43,570 nucleotides of DNA, taken from Acidobacteriota bacterium. Its GTDB lineage: Bacteria; Acidobacteriota; Vicinamibacteria; Vicinamibacterales; Vicinamibacteraceae. The stretch spans positions 1 through 43,570 of the forward strand of contig JAEZDP010000001.1 of NCBI GenBank assembly GCA_023418055.1, written 5' to 3'. The translations under genes and the position numbers were made by a program. Below the pieces are notes generated by a model, which saw only the letters and a program-made list of their open reading frames with translations, was not told the origin of the DNA and searched no databases. Numbering within the stretch: position 1 is the first letter of the stretch; every line of letters begins with the position of its first letter. Positions 31,505 through 39,937 of the stretch are shown piece by piece.

Positions 31505-33610
31505 CTATTCCATCTTCTGCATCACGAGCAGCGACCGTGCCTCGAGCGTCACCGCCTCGCCCGCGTCGTGTTGGGCGTTCTCGGGGGCAATCTCCCCGGT
31601 GTAGGTGTCGATCACGCGCTTCCAGGCGGCGCCGAAGGGCCCGTCGGGGAGCACGAAGTCGAGCGCCTCGTAATGGGCGTTGAACATGACGAGGAAGCTG
31701 TCGTCGATGACCCGTTCCCCTCGCGGCCCGCGGCTCGGAATCGCCTGCCCGTTCAGGAACACCATGAACGACTTGCTGTAGTGCGCCGACCAGTGCTCGT
31801 CGTCCATGACGTTGCCGTCCGGCGTGAACCACTCGACGTCGAGCAGGCCGTGAATCTCGGCGCCCTGGAACCAGCGGCGCCGGCGGAAGACCGGGTGCTC
31901 GCGCCTGAAGGCGATGAGCTGCCGGGTGAAGGCGAGCAGCGACTCGTCGGTGTTCGCCCAGTCGAGCCACGAGATCTCGTTGTCCTGGCAGTACGCGTTG
32001 TTGTTGCCGCCCTGCGAGCGGCCCAGTTCGTCGCCCGAGAGCAGCATGGGCACGCCCTGCGACAGGAACAGCGTCGTGAGGAAGTTGCGCTGCTGGCGCA
32101 CGCGGACCGCGTTGATCTCGGGGTCGTCGGTGGGGCCTTCGACGCCGCCGTTCCACGACCGGTTGTGGCTCTCGCCGTCACGGTTCTCTTCGCCGTTGGC
32201 GTCGTTGTGCTTGTCGTTGTACGAGACCAGGTCGCGCAGCGTGAACCCGTCGTGTGCGGTCACGAAGTTGACGCTGGCATACGGGCGGCGGCCCGTGCCT
32301 TCGTAGAGGTCGCTGCTCCCGGTGAAGCGGAAGGCGAACTCGCTCATCGTCTGGTCCTGGCTGCGCCAGTAGTCGCGCACGCAGTCGCGGTACTTGCCGT
32401 TCCACTCGCACCAGAGCGGCGGGAAGTTGCCGACCTGATAACCGCCATCGCCGATGTCCCAGGGCTCGGCGATGAGTTTGGCCTGGCAGACCACCGGGTC
32501 CTGTTGAATGAGATCGAAGAAGGCCGACAGCTTGTCCACGTCGTGGAGGCCGCGGGCGAGCGTGGAGGCGAGGTCGAAGCGGAAGCCGTCGACATGCATC
32601 TCGCTGACCCAGTAGCGCAGCGAGTCCATGATGAGCTGCAGCACGTGCGGGTGCCGCATGTTGAGCGTGTTGCCCGTGCCCGTGTAGTCCATGTAGTACC
32701 GGCGGTTGTCGGCGACCACGCGGTAGTAGGCGGCATTGTCGATGCCCTTGAAGCACAGCACCGGGCCGAGATGGTTGCCTTCGGCGGTGTGGTTGTAGAC
32801 CACGTCGAGGATGACCTCGATGCCGGCGGCGTGCAGCGCCTTGACCATCTGCTTGAACTCGGACACCTGGGCGCCGCGGCCGCTGCTGGCGTATTCGTTG
32901 TGGGGCGCCAGGTACCCGATGGAGTTGTAGCCCCAGTAGTTGCGCAGGCCCTTCTCGATGAGGTGCGAGTCGTGGAGGAACTGGTGAATCGGCTGCAGTT
33001 CGACGGCGGTGACGCCGAGTTGCTGCAGGTACTCGATGACCGAGGGGTGCGCCAGGCCGAGGTATCGTCCCCGCAGCTCCTCGGGCAGGCCGGGGAACTG
33101 CATGGTCATGCCCTTGACGTGCATCTCGTACACGACGGTCTTGTGCAGCGGGGTGCGCGGCAGCGTGTCGTCGCCCCAGTCGAAGCGCTGGTCGACGACC
33201 ACCGACTTGGGCATGTACGGCGCCGAGTCGAGGGTGTTGACCGACGCCTCCGGGGCGTCGAACTCGTAAGCGAACACTGCCTCGTTCCAGTCCACCTGGC
33301 CTTCGATGGCCTTGGCGTAGGGGTCGAGCAGCAGCTTGCTCGGATGGCACCACACGCCGTTGTCCGGCTCGAAGGGGCCGTGCACGCGGAAGCCGTAGCG
33401 GGTGCCGGGGCCGAGATCGGGCACGTAGCCGTGCCAGCAGAAGGCCGTGACCTCGGGGAGGTCCACGCGGGTCTCGCGCCCGGCGTCGTCGAAGACGCAG
33501 AGTTCAACACGGGAGGCCGGCTCGGAGAAGATCGAGAAGTTGGTGCCGGCGCCGTCGTAGACTGCGCCGAGTGGGTATGCCTTGCCTGGCCAGATGTTCA
33601 TATGCAACAT
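31505..33610 (-). CDS. glgX: Glycogen debranching enzyme GlgX (GH13)
   Basis: A 701-residue isoamylase-type enzyme that removes the short branches left on glycogen after phosphorylase action. An N-terminal CBM48 domain (GAVYDGAGTNFSIFS; CVFDDAGRETRVDLP) is followed by a GH13 barrel with VILDVVYNHTAEGN, VDGFRFDLASTLARG carrying the Asp nucleophile, LIAEPWDIGDGGYQ with the acid Glu, and FVTAHDGFTLRDLVSYNDKH with the third carboxylate. Length is as expected. The first ATG (33610) and one three codons later (33601) are both plausible; no strong ribosome site is seen. It is the first gene of the minus-strand run and diverges from the tRNA genes. Confidence 0.96.
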   Translation of the reverse strand: MLHMNIWPGKAYPLGAVYDGAGTNFSIFSEPASRVELCVFDDAGRETRVDLPEVTAFCWHGYVPDLGPGTRYGFRVHGPFEPDNGVWCHPSKLLLDPYAKAIEGQVDWNEAVFAYEFDAPEASVNTLDSAPYMPKSVVVDQRFDWGDDTLPRTPLHKTVVYEMHVKGMTMQFPGLPEELRGRYLGLAHPSVIEYLQQLGVTAVELQPIHQFLHDSHLIEKGLRNYWGYNSIGYLAPHNEYASSGRGAQVSEFKQMVKALHAAGIEVILDVVYNHTAEGNHLGPVLCFKGIDNAAYYRVVADNRRYYMDYTGTGNTLNMRHPHVLQLIMDSLRYWVSEMHVDGFRFDLASTLARGLHDVDKLSAFFDLIQQDPVVCQAKLIAEPWDIGDGGYQVGNFPPLWCEWNGKYRDCVRDYWRSQDQTMSEFAFRFTGSSDLYEGTGRRPYASVNFVTAHDGFTLRDLVSYNDKHNDANGEENRDGESHNRSWNGGVEGPTDDPEINAVRVRQQRNFLTTLFLSQGVPMLLSGDELGRSQGGNNNAYCQDNEISWLDWANTDESLLAFTRQLIAFRREHPVFRRRRWFQGAEIHGLLDVEWFTPDGNVMDDEHWSAHYSKSFMVFLNGQAIPSRGPRGERVIDDSFLVMFNAHYEALDFVLPDGPFGAAWKRVIDTYTGEIAPENAQHDAGEAVTLEARSLLVMQKME

Positions 33611-33651
33611 CAGAGGCTAGCAGAGTTCGCGTCCCCTCACGACGAGACTCC

Positions 33652-33682
33652 TTGACGGCCGAGCGGTCGGGGTGTGTATAAT
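33652..33682 (+). promoter_or_regulatory. Promoter of the tRNA-Val transcript
   Basis: TTGACG (33652-33657), 19 bases, perfect TATAAT (33677-33682). The start point would be near 33689, about 75 bases before the tRNA. It is the best consensus promoter in the window, although the spacer is two bases long. Confidence 0.65.
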
Positions 33683-33688
33683 CGCCGT

Positions 33689-33715
33689 CTGCCGCGCGGC
33701 CACACGGCGCGGCAG
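33689..33715 (+). promoter_or_regulatory. Perfect 9-bp hairpin at the predicted 5' end of the tRNA-Val transcript
   Basis: CTGCCGCGC, nine bases, GCGCGGCAG. It begins where transcription should start. An alternative fold pairs GGCCACA (33698-33704) with TGTGGCC (33743-33749) and excludes the first, so the 75-base leader may switch or simply protect the precursor end. Confidence 0.5.
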
Positions 33716-33763
33716 GGTGTGACCCGCCGAACTGCGATACCCTGTGGCCGCCGCGCGAAGGTG

Positions 33764-33839
33764 GGGCGGTTAGCTCAGTTGGTAGAGCACCGGTCTTACA
33801 CACCGGCTGTCACAGGTTCGAGTCCTGTACCGCCCACCA
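33764..33839 (+). tRNA. tRNA-Val (anticodon UAC)
   Basis: Complete cloverleaf: acceptor GGGCGGT/ACCGCCC, D-arm GCTC...GAGC, anticodon stem CCGGT/ACCGG with loop CTTACAC giving anticodon TAC, and T-arm ACAGG-TTCGAGT-CCTGT. Discriminator A and CCA are encoded. Confidence 0.97.
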
Positions 33840-33939
33840 GCCTTCGCCCGCCAGGCCGCTACGCGGTACGGCAGCTACGGTTGGGAAGTCCGCCCGGACG
33901 TGGACGAGCGAGGCGGTCAGGCGGGAACAGACGCAGGAT

Positions 33940-33958
33940 CCTCCACTCCTCGTGGAGG
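33940..33958 (+). terminator. Hairpin between the two tRNA genes
   Basis: CCTCCAC, loop TCCTC, GTGGAGG. A perfect 7-bp stem without a following T-run, so it may be a weak terminator or a processing signal between tRNA-Val and tRNA-Asp. The rest of 33840-34011 shows no gene. Confidence 0.35.
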
Positions 33959-34011
33959 TCGCAGCAAAGGCCGAGGCTCGAGGTCGTCAACGAGCGCAGG
34001 CAACCCATTGC

Positions 34012-34088
<77 letters not shown>

Positions 34089-34141
34089 CTCCCGCAACCC
34101 GATCTCCGGCTGATCGCGACACCTTCTAGACGACATCCGGC

Positions 34142-36430
34142 ATGGTCAGCCTCGTTCTCGCTACGCTTGCGCTGACGCCGGTCGCCGCATGGCTCGGACG
34201 GCAGCGCCCGTGGGCCGCCTCGGCGCTGGCTGTGTGGCCTGCCACCCTCACGGCGTACTTCGCGTGGGCGCTCGCCGCCACCCTCGGTGGCCACGAGATC
34301 ACTGACGCGCTCGCCTGGGTGCCGTCCCTCGGCCTCACGCTCTCGTTCCGCCTCGACGGCCTCAGCGGCCTGTTCGCCCTGCTCATCGCAGGCGTCGGCA
34401 CCGGCATCGTCGTGTACGGGGCGCACTACTTCGCCGGACACCCGCATGCCGGACGGTTTCAGGCCACGCTGTTTCTGTTCATGGCCGCCATGCTGGGCGT
34501 GGTGCTCACCGACAACCTGCTCACGATGTTCGTGTTCTGGGAACTGACGGGGTTTGCGTCGTACCTGCTCATCGGCTTCGAGCACGAGCGCGGCGAGGCC
34601 CGGCGCGCGGCCGTGCAGGCGCTCATCGTCACCGGCATGGGCGGCCTCGGCCTGCTCGCGGCCGCCCTTCTGCTGCTGCAGGTGGCCGGTACGGCCTCCG
34701 TCCCAGGCCTGGTGCCGCAGTCCTCCACCATCACGAGCCATCCCTACGCGGCGCCCATCACCCTGCTGGTGCTGCTGGCCGCCTTCACCAAGTCGGCGCA
34801 GTTCCCCTTCCACTTCTGGCTGCCGGGCGCGATGGCCGCGCCGACGCCGGTCAGCGCCTACCTGCACTCGGCCACGATGGTGAAGGCCGGCATCTACCTC
34901 GTGGCGCGCATGACGCCGGTGCTCGGCGACACGACGCTCTGGCTGATGCTCGTCGCGGGCGCAGGCGCGCTGACCATGATCGGCGGCAGTTGGCGCGCGG
35001 TGGTCGAAACCGATCTCAAGCGCATCCTCGCCTACTCCACTGTCGGCGCCCTCGGCACGATCATGCTGCTGCTCGGCCTCGGCACGCCCGCGACGCTGAC
35101 GGCTGCCCTCCTCTACCTCGTCGCGCACGCGTGCTACAAGGGCACGCTGTTTCTCGTGGCCGGCACAATCGACCACGAGGCGGGGACGCGCGAGGTCACG
35201 GCCCTCGGCGGGCTGCGCCGACTGATGCCCGTCACGGCACTGGCGGGCGCCCTGGCCGCCGCATCGATGGCGGGACTGCCGCTGCTTCTGGGCTTCGTGG
35301 CCAAGGAGTCGGCCTACGAGGCGGTGCTCCACCAGCCGGTGGCGCCCGTGCTGCTCATGGCACTGCTCGTGTTGGCCAGCGCACTGCTGGGCGCCGCGGG
35401 GCTGTTGGCCGGGTGGGGGCCGTTTGCCGGTGCCCGCCCCGGAGCAACGGAGTCCGACGTCCACGAGGCCGGCCCGGGCCTGTGGATGGCGCCGCTCGTG
35501 CTCGCCAGCCTTGGGGTCGTCGCCGGCGTGGCCCCTGCGCTGCTGGCCTCGCCGCTGTCGCTGGCCGCCACCAACGTCGCCGGCGCACCCATCACGGTCT
35601 CGCCGTCGCTGTGGCACGGCCTGACGCTGCCGCTGCTGCTGAGCGGCGTCACGGTCGCAGGCACGCTGCTCGTCTACACGAACCGCGCACTCGTGCGGCA
35701 GTACCTGTGGCCTCGTGCACTTGGCACGGCCCGCCTCTTCGACGCCGCCCTGGGCCTTGCCGACGCCGTCAGCCGACGGCTGGCTCCCGCGATGCAGAGC
35801 GCGTCGCTCGCCTCGTACGTCCTGGCCTTCGTGGTCACCGGCGGCGTGCTGGCGGCCTTCGGGCTGCTGGTCGGAGAAGCAACGCCGCTCCGCACGTCGC
35901 TCGTGGGGGTGCGCGTACACGAGGCGCTGGTCGCCCTGCTCATCATCGCGGGCGCCTGCTCCGCCGTCATCGCCCGCACGACGATGACGGCGGTGCTGTC
36001 GCTCGGCACCGCGGGCTACGGCATCGCCCTGATGTTCCTGATGTTCGGGGCGCCCGACCTCGCCATGACCCAGTTTGCCGTCGAGACGCTGACCGCGGTC
36101 ATCTTCGTGTTCGTCTTCTGGCAGTTCCCACGGCTCGAACTGGCCTCGTCCTGGCCGACCCGCCTGCGTGATGGCCTCGTCTCGCTGGCCTTCGGTGGCC
36201 TCATCATGTGGATCGCCCTGCGGACGGCCTCGATGCCCACCAGCCAGCACATCAGCGAGTACTACGCCGCCACGGCGCCGCTCGAGGCCCACGGCCGCAA
36301 CATCGTCAACGTCATCCTCGTGGACTTCCGGTCGCTCGACACGCTTGGCGAGATCACGGTGCTGGTGACGGCGGCCATCGGGGTGCGGGCCCTGCTCCAG
36401 ATTGCGGCCGCGGCGAGGCGCGAACGATGA
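34142..36430 (+). CDS. mrpA: Mrp-type cation/proton antiporter subunit A
   Basis: A 762-residue membrane protein and the first gene of a complete seven-gene mrp (mnh/pha) operon. It has the Proton_antipo fold related to complex I NuoL: MFVFWELTGFASYLLIGFEHE with the conserved Glu, KSAQFPFHFWLPGAMAAPTPVSAYLHSATMVKAG with key Lys and His, and LKRILAYSTVGALG. The C-terminal part contains the DUF4040-like segment (LSLGTAGYGIALMFLMFGAPDLA) and the MrpB-like segment ending with FRSLDTLGEITVLVTAAIG. ATG 34142 has no clear ribosome site. The complex exports Na+ (or K+) for protons under alkaline or salt stress. The stop overlaps mrpB as ATGA. Confidence 0.95.
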   Translation: MVSLVLATLALTPVAAWLGRQRPWAASALAVWPATLTAYFAWALAATLGGHEITDALAWVPSLGLTLSFRLDGLSGLFALLIAGVGTGIVVYGAHYFAGHPHAGRFQATLFLFMAAMLGVVLTDNLLTMFVFWELTGFASYLLIGFEHERGEARRAAVQALIVTGMGGLGLLAAALLLLQVAGTASVPGLVPQSSTITSHPYAAPITLLVLLAAFTKSAQFPFHFWLPGAMAAPTPVSAYLHSATMVKAGIYLVARMTPVLGDTTLWLMLVAGAGALTMIGGSWRAVVETDLKRILAYSTVGALGTIMLLLGLGTPATLTAALLYLVAHACYKGTLFLVAGTIDHEAGTREVTALGGLRRLMPVTALAGALAAASMAGLPLLLGFVAKESAYEAVLHQPVAPVLLMALLVLASALLGAAGLLAGWGPFAGARPGATESDVHEAGPGLWMAPLVLASLGVVAGVAPALLASPLSLAATNVAGAPITVSPSLWHGLTLPLLLSGVTVAGTLLVYTNRALVRQYLWPRALGTARLFDAALGLADAVSRRLAPAMQSASLASYVLAFVVTGGVLAAFGLLVGEATPLRTSLVGVRVHEALVALLIIAGACSAVIARTTMTAVLSLGTAGYGIALMFLMFGAPDLAMTQFAVETLTAVIFVFVFWQFPRLELASSWPTRLRDGLVSLAFGGLIMWIALRTASMPTSQHISEYYAATAPLEAHGRNIVNVILVDFRSLDTLGEITVLVTAAIGVRALLQIAAAARRER

Positions 36431-36837
36431 ACTCGGCGATCCTCTGTGCCGCCAGCCGCGTGTTGATGCCCTTGCTGCTGCTGTTTGCGGTGTTCCTCTT
36501 CCTGCGGGGCCACAACGAGCCCGGCGGGGGGTTCGTGGCCGGCCTGGTGATCTCGATTGCGTTCGTGCTGCTGATGTTCTCGGACGGCGTGGCTGCGGCG
36601 CGCCGCGCCATGCTGGTCGATCCGTCGCGGCTGCTCGGCATCGGCCTGCTCGTGTCGCTCGCCAGTGGGGTGGCAGGCGGGCTGTTCGGCGACGTGTTCC
36701 TGAAGGCCCTGTGGACCGAGTTCGACATCTCGCGCGTCCACGTGGTCCTCGGCTCGCCGCTCGTGTTCGACCTCGGCGTCTGCCTCGTCGTCATCGGCGT
36801 CGTGTTGACCATGACTTTCATGCTGGCGGAGGACTGA
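36427..36837 (+). CDS. mrpB: Mrp antiporter subunit B
   Basis: A 136-residue protein with four predicted helices. LFLRGHNEPGGGFVAGLV is the family signature. ATG overlaps the mrpA stop; the frame open upstream to 36208 lies in mrpA and is not used. Size is normal for a short MnhB, since part of the B module is also fused to the end of MrpA. Confidence 0.92.
   Translation: MNSAILCAASRVLMPLLLLFAVFLFLRGHNEPGGGFVAGLVISIAFVLLMFSDGVAAARRAMLVDPSRLLGIGLLVSLASGVAGGLFGDVFLKALWTEFDISRVHVVLGSPLVFDLGVCLVVIGVVLTMTFMLAED
36828..36833 (+). promoter_or_regulatory. Ribosome binding site that decides the mrpC start
   Basis: GGAGGA inside the last codons of mrpB, six bases before GTG 36840 and twelve before ATG 36846. 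The spacing favours the GTG. Confidence 0.6.
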
Positions 36838-36839
36838 TC

Positions 36840-37181
36840 GTGGAGATGGTGCTGGCAGTCGTGGCCGGGTCGCTCTATGCGGCGGGCATCTACCTGCTGC
36901 TGCGCCGCAGGCTGGCGCAGCTCATCGTCGGCCTGGGCCTGCTCACAAACGGCACCAACGTCCTGATCTTCACGGCCGGGGGCATCTCCAGGTACCCGCC
37001 ACCCGTGGTGCCGGCCTTCCCGGTGGACGCGGCCACGCAATATGCCGACCCCGTCCCGCAGTCGTTCATCCTGACGGCCATCGTGATCGGCTTCGGCGTG
37101 CTGGCCTTCTCCCTCGTCCTCGCGCATCAGGTGCACCGCAGCAGCGGCCACGACGATGTCGAGGGGAAGGCGCGGGGCTGA
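36840..37181 (+). CDS. mrpC: Mrp antiporter subunit C (NuoK-like)
   Basis: A 113-residue three-helix protein. GIYLLLRRRLAQLIVGLGLL followed by TNGTNVLIF is the MnhC/NuoK-like signature, and the segment FILTAIVIGFGVLAFSLVLA is the last conserved helix. The start is GTG 36840, supported by the ribosome site inside mrpB; ATG 36846 is the alternative. A frame open back to 36402 runs through mrpB and is discarded. Confidence 0.92.
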   Translation: MEMVLAVVAGSLYAAGIYLLLRRRLAQLIVGLGLLTNGTNVLIFTAGGISRYPPPVVPAFPVDAATQYADPVPQSFILTAIVIGFGVLAFSLVLAHQVHRSSGHDDVEGKARG

Positions 37182-37182
37182 C

Positions 37183-38658
37183 ATGCGCCTGATGCTGCCC
37201 ATCATCGTGCCGATGTTCACGGCGGCCGTGATGCTCCTGACGAGCAACGCGCGGGTGCAGCGCTGGCTCGCGCTGGCCGGTGCCGCCGGGCTGCTGGCCT
37301 GCAGCCTGCTCGTCTTCGTCGATGTGGCCCGCGGCGGCGTGCAGGTGTTACAGGTGGCGGGATGGGCGGCCCCCTTCGGCATCACGCTCGTGGCCGACAC
37401 GCTGACGAGCCTGCTGCTCGTGGCCACGGGCCTCGTCGGCGTGGCGGTGACCGGCTACGCCTTTGCCGGCGTGGACCCGCGGCGAGAGTCGGCCGGCTAC
37501 CACCCGCTGCTGCTCATCCTGCTCATGGGGGTGTCCGGCGCCTTTCTCACCGGCGATCTCTTCAACCTCTACGTCTGGTTCGAGGTGATGCTGGTGGCCT
37601 CGTTCGTGCTGATGGCCCTCCATCGGACGCGCGAACAGGTGGAAGCCGCCCTCACCTACGTCACGCTGAACCTGCTGGCCTCGGCGCTGCTGTTGACGGC
37701 GCTCGGTCTGCTCTATGGCCAGAGCGGCACGCTGAACCTCGCGGACCTGTCGAGGCAGTGGGCGCAGCACGGCCCGCCCCCGCTGCAACTGCCGCTGGCG
37801 ATGCTCTTCCTCACCGCCTTCGGCATCAAGGCCGCGCTCTTCCCGCTGTTCTTCTGGCTGCCGGCCTCGTATCACGCGCCGCCAGCCGCCATCGGTGCCG
37901 TCTTTGCCGGCCTGCTCACCAAGGTCGGCGTCTACGCGCTCTTCCGGGTGTTCACGCTGCTCTTCCACGATGCGCCGCCCGTGGTCTTCACGCTCATCGT
38001 CGCCATGTCACTGACGACGATGGTGGTGGGCGTCGTCTGTGCCTTGAGTCAGCAGGACTTCAGACGCGTGCTCGCGTTCAATCTCGTCGGGCATCTCGGC
38101 TACACCACCCTCGGGCTCGGGTTGCTGACGCCGCGGGCCGTGGCCGGGTCGCTGCTCTACGTGATGCACCACATCGTGGCCATCACCACGCTGTACCTGG
38201 TGGCAGGCATCTTCCTCCGCATGCGGCGGACGACGGACTTCGGCCAGCTGGGATCGCTCTATCGCGACTACCCGATGATGTCCGTGCTGGCCATGATCCC
38301 CATCTTCACGCTGGCCGGGGTGCCGCCGCTCTCGGGGTTCATCGCCAAGGTCGCGATTCTTCAGGCGGCCTTCGGAGGGGGCGCCTTCTGGGCCGGCGGC
38401 ATCGCCCTCGGCATGAGCCTCGTCAGCCTGCTGTCGATGGCACGCCTGTGGGACGAAGGGTTCTGGAAGCCTGCGCCTCCGGACGCCGACAAGGCCGGCC
38501 CCGTCTGGCCGATGCTGGTGCCGATTGCCTCGCTGGTGGCGGTGAGCCTGGCCATCACCGTGGGCGCCGAACCACTGCTCGGCCTCACGACGCACGCCGC
38601 CGAACAGCTGCTGCAGCGCGACCGCTACATCGAGGCGGTGCTCGGAAGGAGCCACTGA
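37183..38658 (+). CDS. mrpD: Mrp antiporter subunit D (NuoM/N-like)
   Basis: A 491-residue membrane protein of the Proton_antipo family. FNLYVWFEVMLVASFVLMAL has the conserved Glu; IKAALFPLFFWLPASYHAPP, then AGLLTKVGVYALFRVF carry the conserved Lys residues, and YVMHHIVAITTLYLVAGI a conserved His. ATG 37183 follows the mrpC stop by one base. MrpA and MrpD are the two proton-channel-like subunits of the complex. Confidence 0.95.
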   Translation: MRLMLPIIVPMFTAAVMLLTSNARVQRWLALAGAAGLLACSLLVFVDVARGGVQVLQVAGWAAPFGITLVADTLTSLLLVATGLVGVAVTGYAFAGVDPRRESAGYHPLLLILLMGVSGAFLTGDLFNLYVWFEVMLVASFVLMALHRTREQVEAALTYVTLNLLASALLLTALGLLYGQSGTLNLADLSRQWAQHGPPPLQLPLAMLFLTAFGIKAALFPLFFWLPASYHAPPAAIGAVFAGLLTKVGVYALFRVFTLLFHDAPPVVFTLIVAMSLTTMVVGVVCALSQQDFRRVLAFNLVGHLGYTTLGLGLLTPRAVAGSLLYVMHHIVAITTLYLVAGIFLRMRRTTDFGQLGSLYRDYPMMSVLAMIPIFTLAGVPPLSGFIAKVAILQAAFGGGAFWAGGIALGMSLVSLLSMARLWDEGFWKPAPPDADKAGPVWPMLVPIASLVAVSLAITVGAEPLLGLTTHAAEQLLQRDRYIEAVLGRSH

Positions 38659-38661
38659 GAC

Positions 38662-39132
38662 ATGCTGCTCGGGAACCTTCTGCTCGCCCTGGCCTGGACG
38701 GCCCTCATGGGTGAGTTCTCACTCACCAATCTGGTCACCGGGTTCGTCCTCGGCCATCTGGTGGTGACGTTGATGGCCGCCGGCGGGGTCGTCTCGTCGA
38801 CGTACGCGGACCGCACGAGGGCACTGTTCTCGCTGGCGGGCTTCCTCGTGGTGGAGTTCCTGGTGGCCAACGTCCGGATGGCGATGGACGTCGTGCTGCC
38901 GTCGGACCGGATGCGGCCCGGCATCATCAGGGTGCCGCTCGACGTGCGCGGCGACTACCAGATCCTCGCGCTCAGCACCCTCATCAACCTGACGCCCGGC
39001 AGCCTGGCGCTCGACGTCTCGGCCGACCGATCGGTGATGTACGTGCACGTCATGCACGTCACGACGGCCGACGAGGCGCGTGCGCACATCAAGGAGCACT
39101 TCGAGCAGCGCGTGCGGCGCGTGCTCGGGTAG
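38662..39132 (+). CDS. mrpE: Mrp antiporter subunit E
   Basis: A 156-residue protein with two or three N-terminal helices and a soluble C-terminal domain. LVTGFVLGHLVVTLMA and LSTLINLTPGSLALDVSADR with VMYVHVMHV are conserved in MnhE. An AAGGAG site inside the end of mrpD lies ten bases before the ATG. Confidence 0.93.
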   Translation: MLLGNLLLALAWTALMGEFSLTNLVTGFVLGHLVVTLMAAGGVVSSTYADRTRALFSLAGFLVVEFLVANVRMAMDVVLPSDRMRPGIIRVPLDVRGDYQILALSTLINLTPGSLALDVSADRSVMYVHVMHVTTADEARAHIKEHFEQRVRRVLG

Positions 39133-39145
39133 CCTGGACCTGCCC

Positions 39146-39409
39146 ATGCTCGACGTCGTCCTGCCCATCGTTCTCGGCATGCTGGGGCTGGCCCTGCTGC
39201 TCACCTTCGCGCGTCTGGTGCGCGGTCCCTCGCTGTCGGACCGCATCGTGGCCATGGACCTCACGGCCGTTCTCATCGTCGGCGTCATCGTGGCCGCGAC
39301 GGCGGGGACCGGGCAGCGCGCGTTTCTGGATGCGGCGATCGTCATCGCGCTCGTCGGCTTTCTCGGCACGGTCGCCTACGCGTGGTTCGTGGAGAAAGCA
39401 GAAGAATGA
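39146..39409 (+). CDS. mrpF: Mrp antiporter subunit F
   Basis: An 87-residue three-helix protein. ARLVRGPSLSDRIVAMDL is the MnhF signature and AFLDAAIVIALVGFLGTVAY the third helix. The start at 39146 is 13 bases after the mrpE stop; an earlier in-frame start at 39080 would lie within mrpE. Confidence 0.92.
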   Translation: MLDVVLPIVLGMLGLALLLTFARLVRGPSLSDRIVAMDLTAVLIVGVIVAATAGTGQRAFLDAAIVIALVGFLGTVAYAWFVEKAEE

Positions 39410-39741
39410 TGAAGGAACTGCTCACGTCGGCGTTCCTGCTCACCGGCGCGACCTTCGCGCTGCTGGCAGCCGTGGGGCTGTTGCGCCTGCCGGACGTCTT
39501 CCTGCGGATGCAGGCCTCGGCCAAGGCGTCCACGCTGGGGCTGGCCTGCCTGCTGATAGGCGCCGCCCTCCAGTTGCCCGACGTGTCGTCCATCATCCGG
39601 CTCACCAGCGTGGCGGCGTTCGTGATGCTCACCGCCCCACTCTCGGCGCACGTGGTCGCCAGGGCGTCCTTCGTCCGATCGTCACCGCTCTGGCGCGGGA
39701 CGGTGGTCAACGAGCGCGACAATCCACCACCGCAGGCCTGA
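39406..39741 (+). CDS. mrpG: Mrp antiporter subunit G
   Basis: A 111-residue protein with three helices, closing the operon. GLLRLPDVFLRMQASAKAST is the MnhG/PhaG signature. It starts with ATG-ATG, the first overlapping the mrpF stop as ATGA. Confidence 0.92.
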   Translation: MMKELLTSAFLLTGATFALLAAVGLLRLPDVFLRMQASAKASTLGLACLLIGAALQLPDVSSIIRLTSVAAFVMLTAPLSAHVVARASFVRSSPLWRGTVVNERDNPPPQA

Positions 39742-39779
39742 GCCTCATAACTCGCCAGCGCGACGACGAGGTCACCGCT

Positions 39780-39799
39780 GGGAAGACAACAGTCTTCCT
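39780..39799 (+). terminator. Strong hairpin after mrpG; terminator or upstream activator dyad
   Basis: GGGAAGAC, loop AACA, GTCTTCCT: an 8-pair stem with one G-T pair, 39 bases after mrpG. It lacks a T-run. A second, weaker dyad CTTCA-N10-TGAAG follows at 39798-39817. Because both lie roughly 80-115 bases ahead of the candidate sigma-54 start site, they could instead bind an NtrC-type activator. Confidence 0.45.
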
Positions 39800-39867
39800 T
39801 CAAGAACCCTTCTGAAGCCCTGAGCGCTGCGGACGAGGCAAATTCGCCGCTTCCGCAACCCCGATAC

Positions 39868-39883
39868 CGGCGCGCGGTTTGCA
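39868..39883 (+). promoter_or_regulatory. Candidate sigma-54 (-24/-12) promoter of the PEP-CTERM gene
   Basis: CGGCGCGCGGTTTGCA compares with TGGCACG-N4-TTGCA. The two most conserved pairs, GG (39869-39870) and GC (39881-39882), are ten bases apart as required. Transcription would start near 39894, 44 bases before the chosen ATG. Confidence 0.5.
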
Positions 39884-39937
39884 GCCCCTTTCTCGGCCTT
39901 CCCCTCCACTCTGCCCTCGCTGATTGTGAGGAACAGC

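Noticed and set aside
31115..33655. An 846-codon plus-strand frame
   Set aside because: Antisense to glgX and the PBP gene, which have all catalytic motifs; the frame product has no recognisable domain.
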